In this document: piece by piece, positions 12,569 through 12,681 of the stretch
Layout: each line of letters begins with the position of its first letter
Position numbering within the stretch: the first letter of the stretch is position 1
Assembly: GCA_003509805.1 (NCBI GenBank)
Contig: DOMV01000138.1
Coordinates: forward strand, 1 to 12,681
Length of the DNA stretch: 12,681 nucleotides
Direction: 5' to 3'
Origin: Planctomycetaceae bacterium
GTDB taxonomy: Bacteria > Planctomycetota > Planctomycetia > Pirellulales > Thermoguttaceae
Notes under the pieces: model-generated
Told to the model about the DNA's origin: nothing
The model's input: the letters and a program-made list of their open reading frames with translations, nothing else
The model's database searches: none
Made by a program: the position numbers and the translations under genes

Positions 12569-12681
12569 TATACTGGAAACGCGATGAAAACGGACATTTG
12601 GTCAAGTCCGCCTGCCGCGCTCGCTCGCTTCTAACCTATGTGTGTACAATGACATAAGCGTTTCGTTCGAGCGGCAGGCGA
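12569..12681. repeat. 113-base dispersed hairpin element, copy 2
   Basis: Same length and orientation as 4256-4368, with 16 substitutions and no gaps. Arms CGCCTGCCGC (12609-12618) and GCGGCAGGCG (12671-12680) pair perfectly over ten positions. The element may continue past the window edge, because identity is still complete at the last base. Confidence 0.8.

Larger units (their letters stand above)
12067..12681. other. Repeat-rich non-coding stretch at the window end
   Basis: These 615 bases hold no family-assignable frame. An 87-codon minus-strand frame at 12342-12605 runs through the repeats and looks accidental. The stretch contains a long inverted repeat (12187-12255), a nested hairpin element (12304-12363) and copy 2 of the 113-base repeat (12569-12681). 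The ybjQ promoter should lie near 12070-12170, but I found no clear consensus boxes. Confidence 0.6.

Noticed and set aside
12342..12605. An 87-codon minus-strand frame
   Set aside because: It begins inside the 113-base repeat and runs into the hairpin element. The equivalent frame in copy 1 has a different sequence and no start, so coding is unlikely.

Overview
The window is a compact bacterial region, most likely from the phylum Planctomycetota. The evidence is the exported SH3-domain protein at 9175-10680, whose C-terminal module (PPYAIVDEKGEV ... VGQWIGVNGKR ... VENVAPL) I associate with that phylum, together with a membrane-anchored trypsin-like protease and weak or absent Shine-Dalgarno sequences at many starts. 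The assignment to phylum is inference; base composition is moderately GC-rich and nothing fixes the genus. All but one of the ten protein genes are complete, and all belong to recognisable families. Most of the unexplained signal lies between genes.

Layout: 1-811 (minus) is the N-terminal half of an L-ribulokinase (araB), cut by the window edge. After a 514-base gap rich in short tandem duplications comes an exported GH43 glycosidase (1326-2936, minus). The two fit a small pentose-scavenging unit: arabinosyl or xylosyl residues are released outside the cytoplasm and ribulose is phosphorylated inside. Then come a family 4 uracil-DNA glycosylase (3078-3833, minus, with a very good sigma70-type promoter) and, beyond a 585-base gap, an LptF/LptG-type lipopolysaccharide-export permease (4419-5552, minus). 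A small YacG zinc protein (5786-5989, plus) is divergent from the permease and meets tRNA-guanine transglycosylase (tgt, 5997-7109, minus) tail to tail.

Upstream of tgt on the same strand is a signal-peptide-bearing, C-terminally anchored serine protease (7195-8646). A 528-base divergent region separates it from the exported two-SH3 protein (9175-10680, plus), which has a plausible promoter abutted by a perfect 8+8 dyad. That gene converges on manA (10713-11699, minus) across a 32-base gap holding a near-perfect hairpin. manA follows a YbjQ/UPF0145 gene (11746-12066) closely.

The last 600 bases hold no convincing gene but carry a 23-base-armed inverted repeat, a nested hairpin element, and a 113-base element. 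A second copy of that element (97 of 113 positions identical, same length, conserved stem arms) lies just downstream of the lptG-like gene at 4256-4368. This dispersed hairpin element is the most interesting unexplained feature. I found no CRISPR array, tRNA, rRNA, transposase gene or obvious novel multi-gene system.
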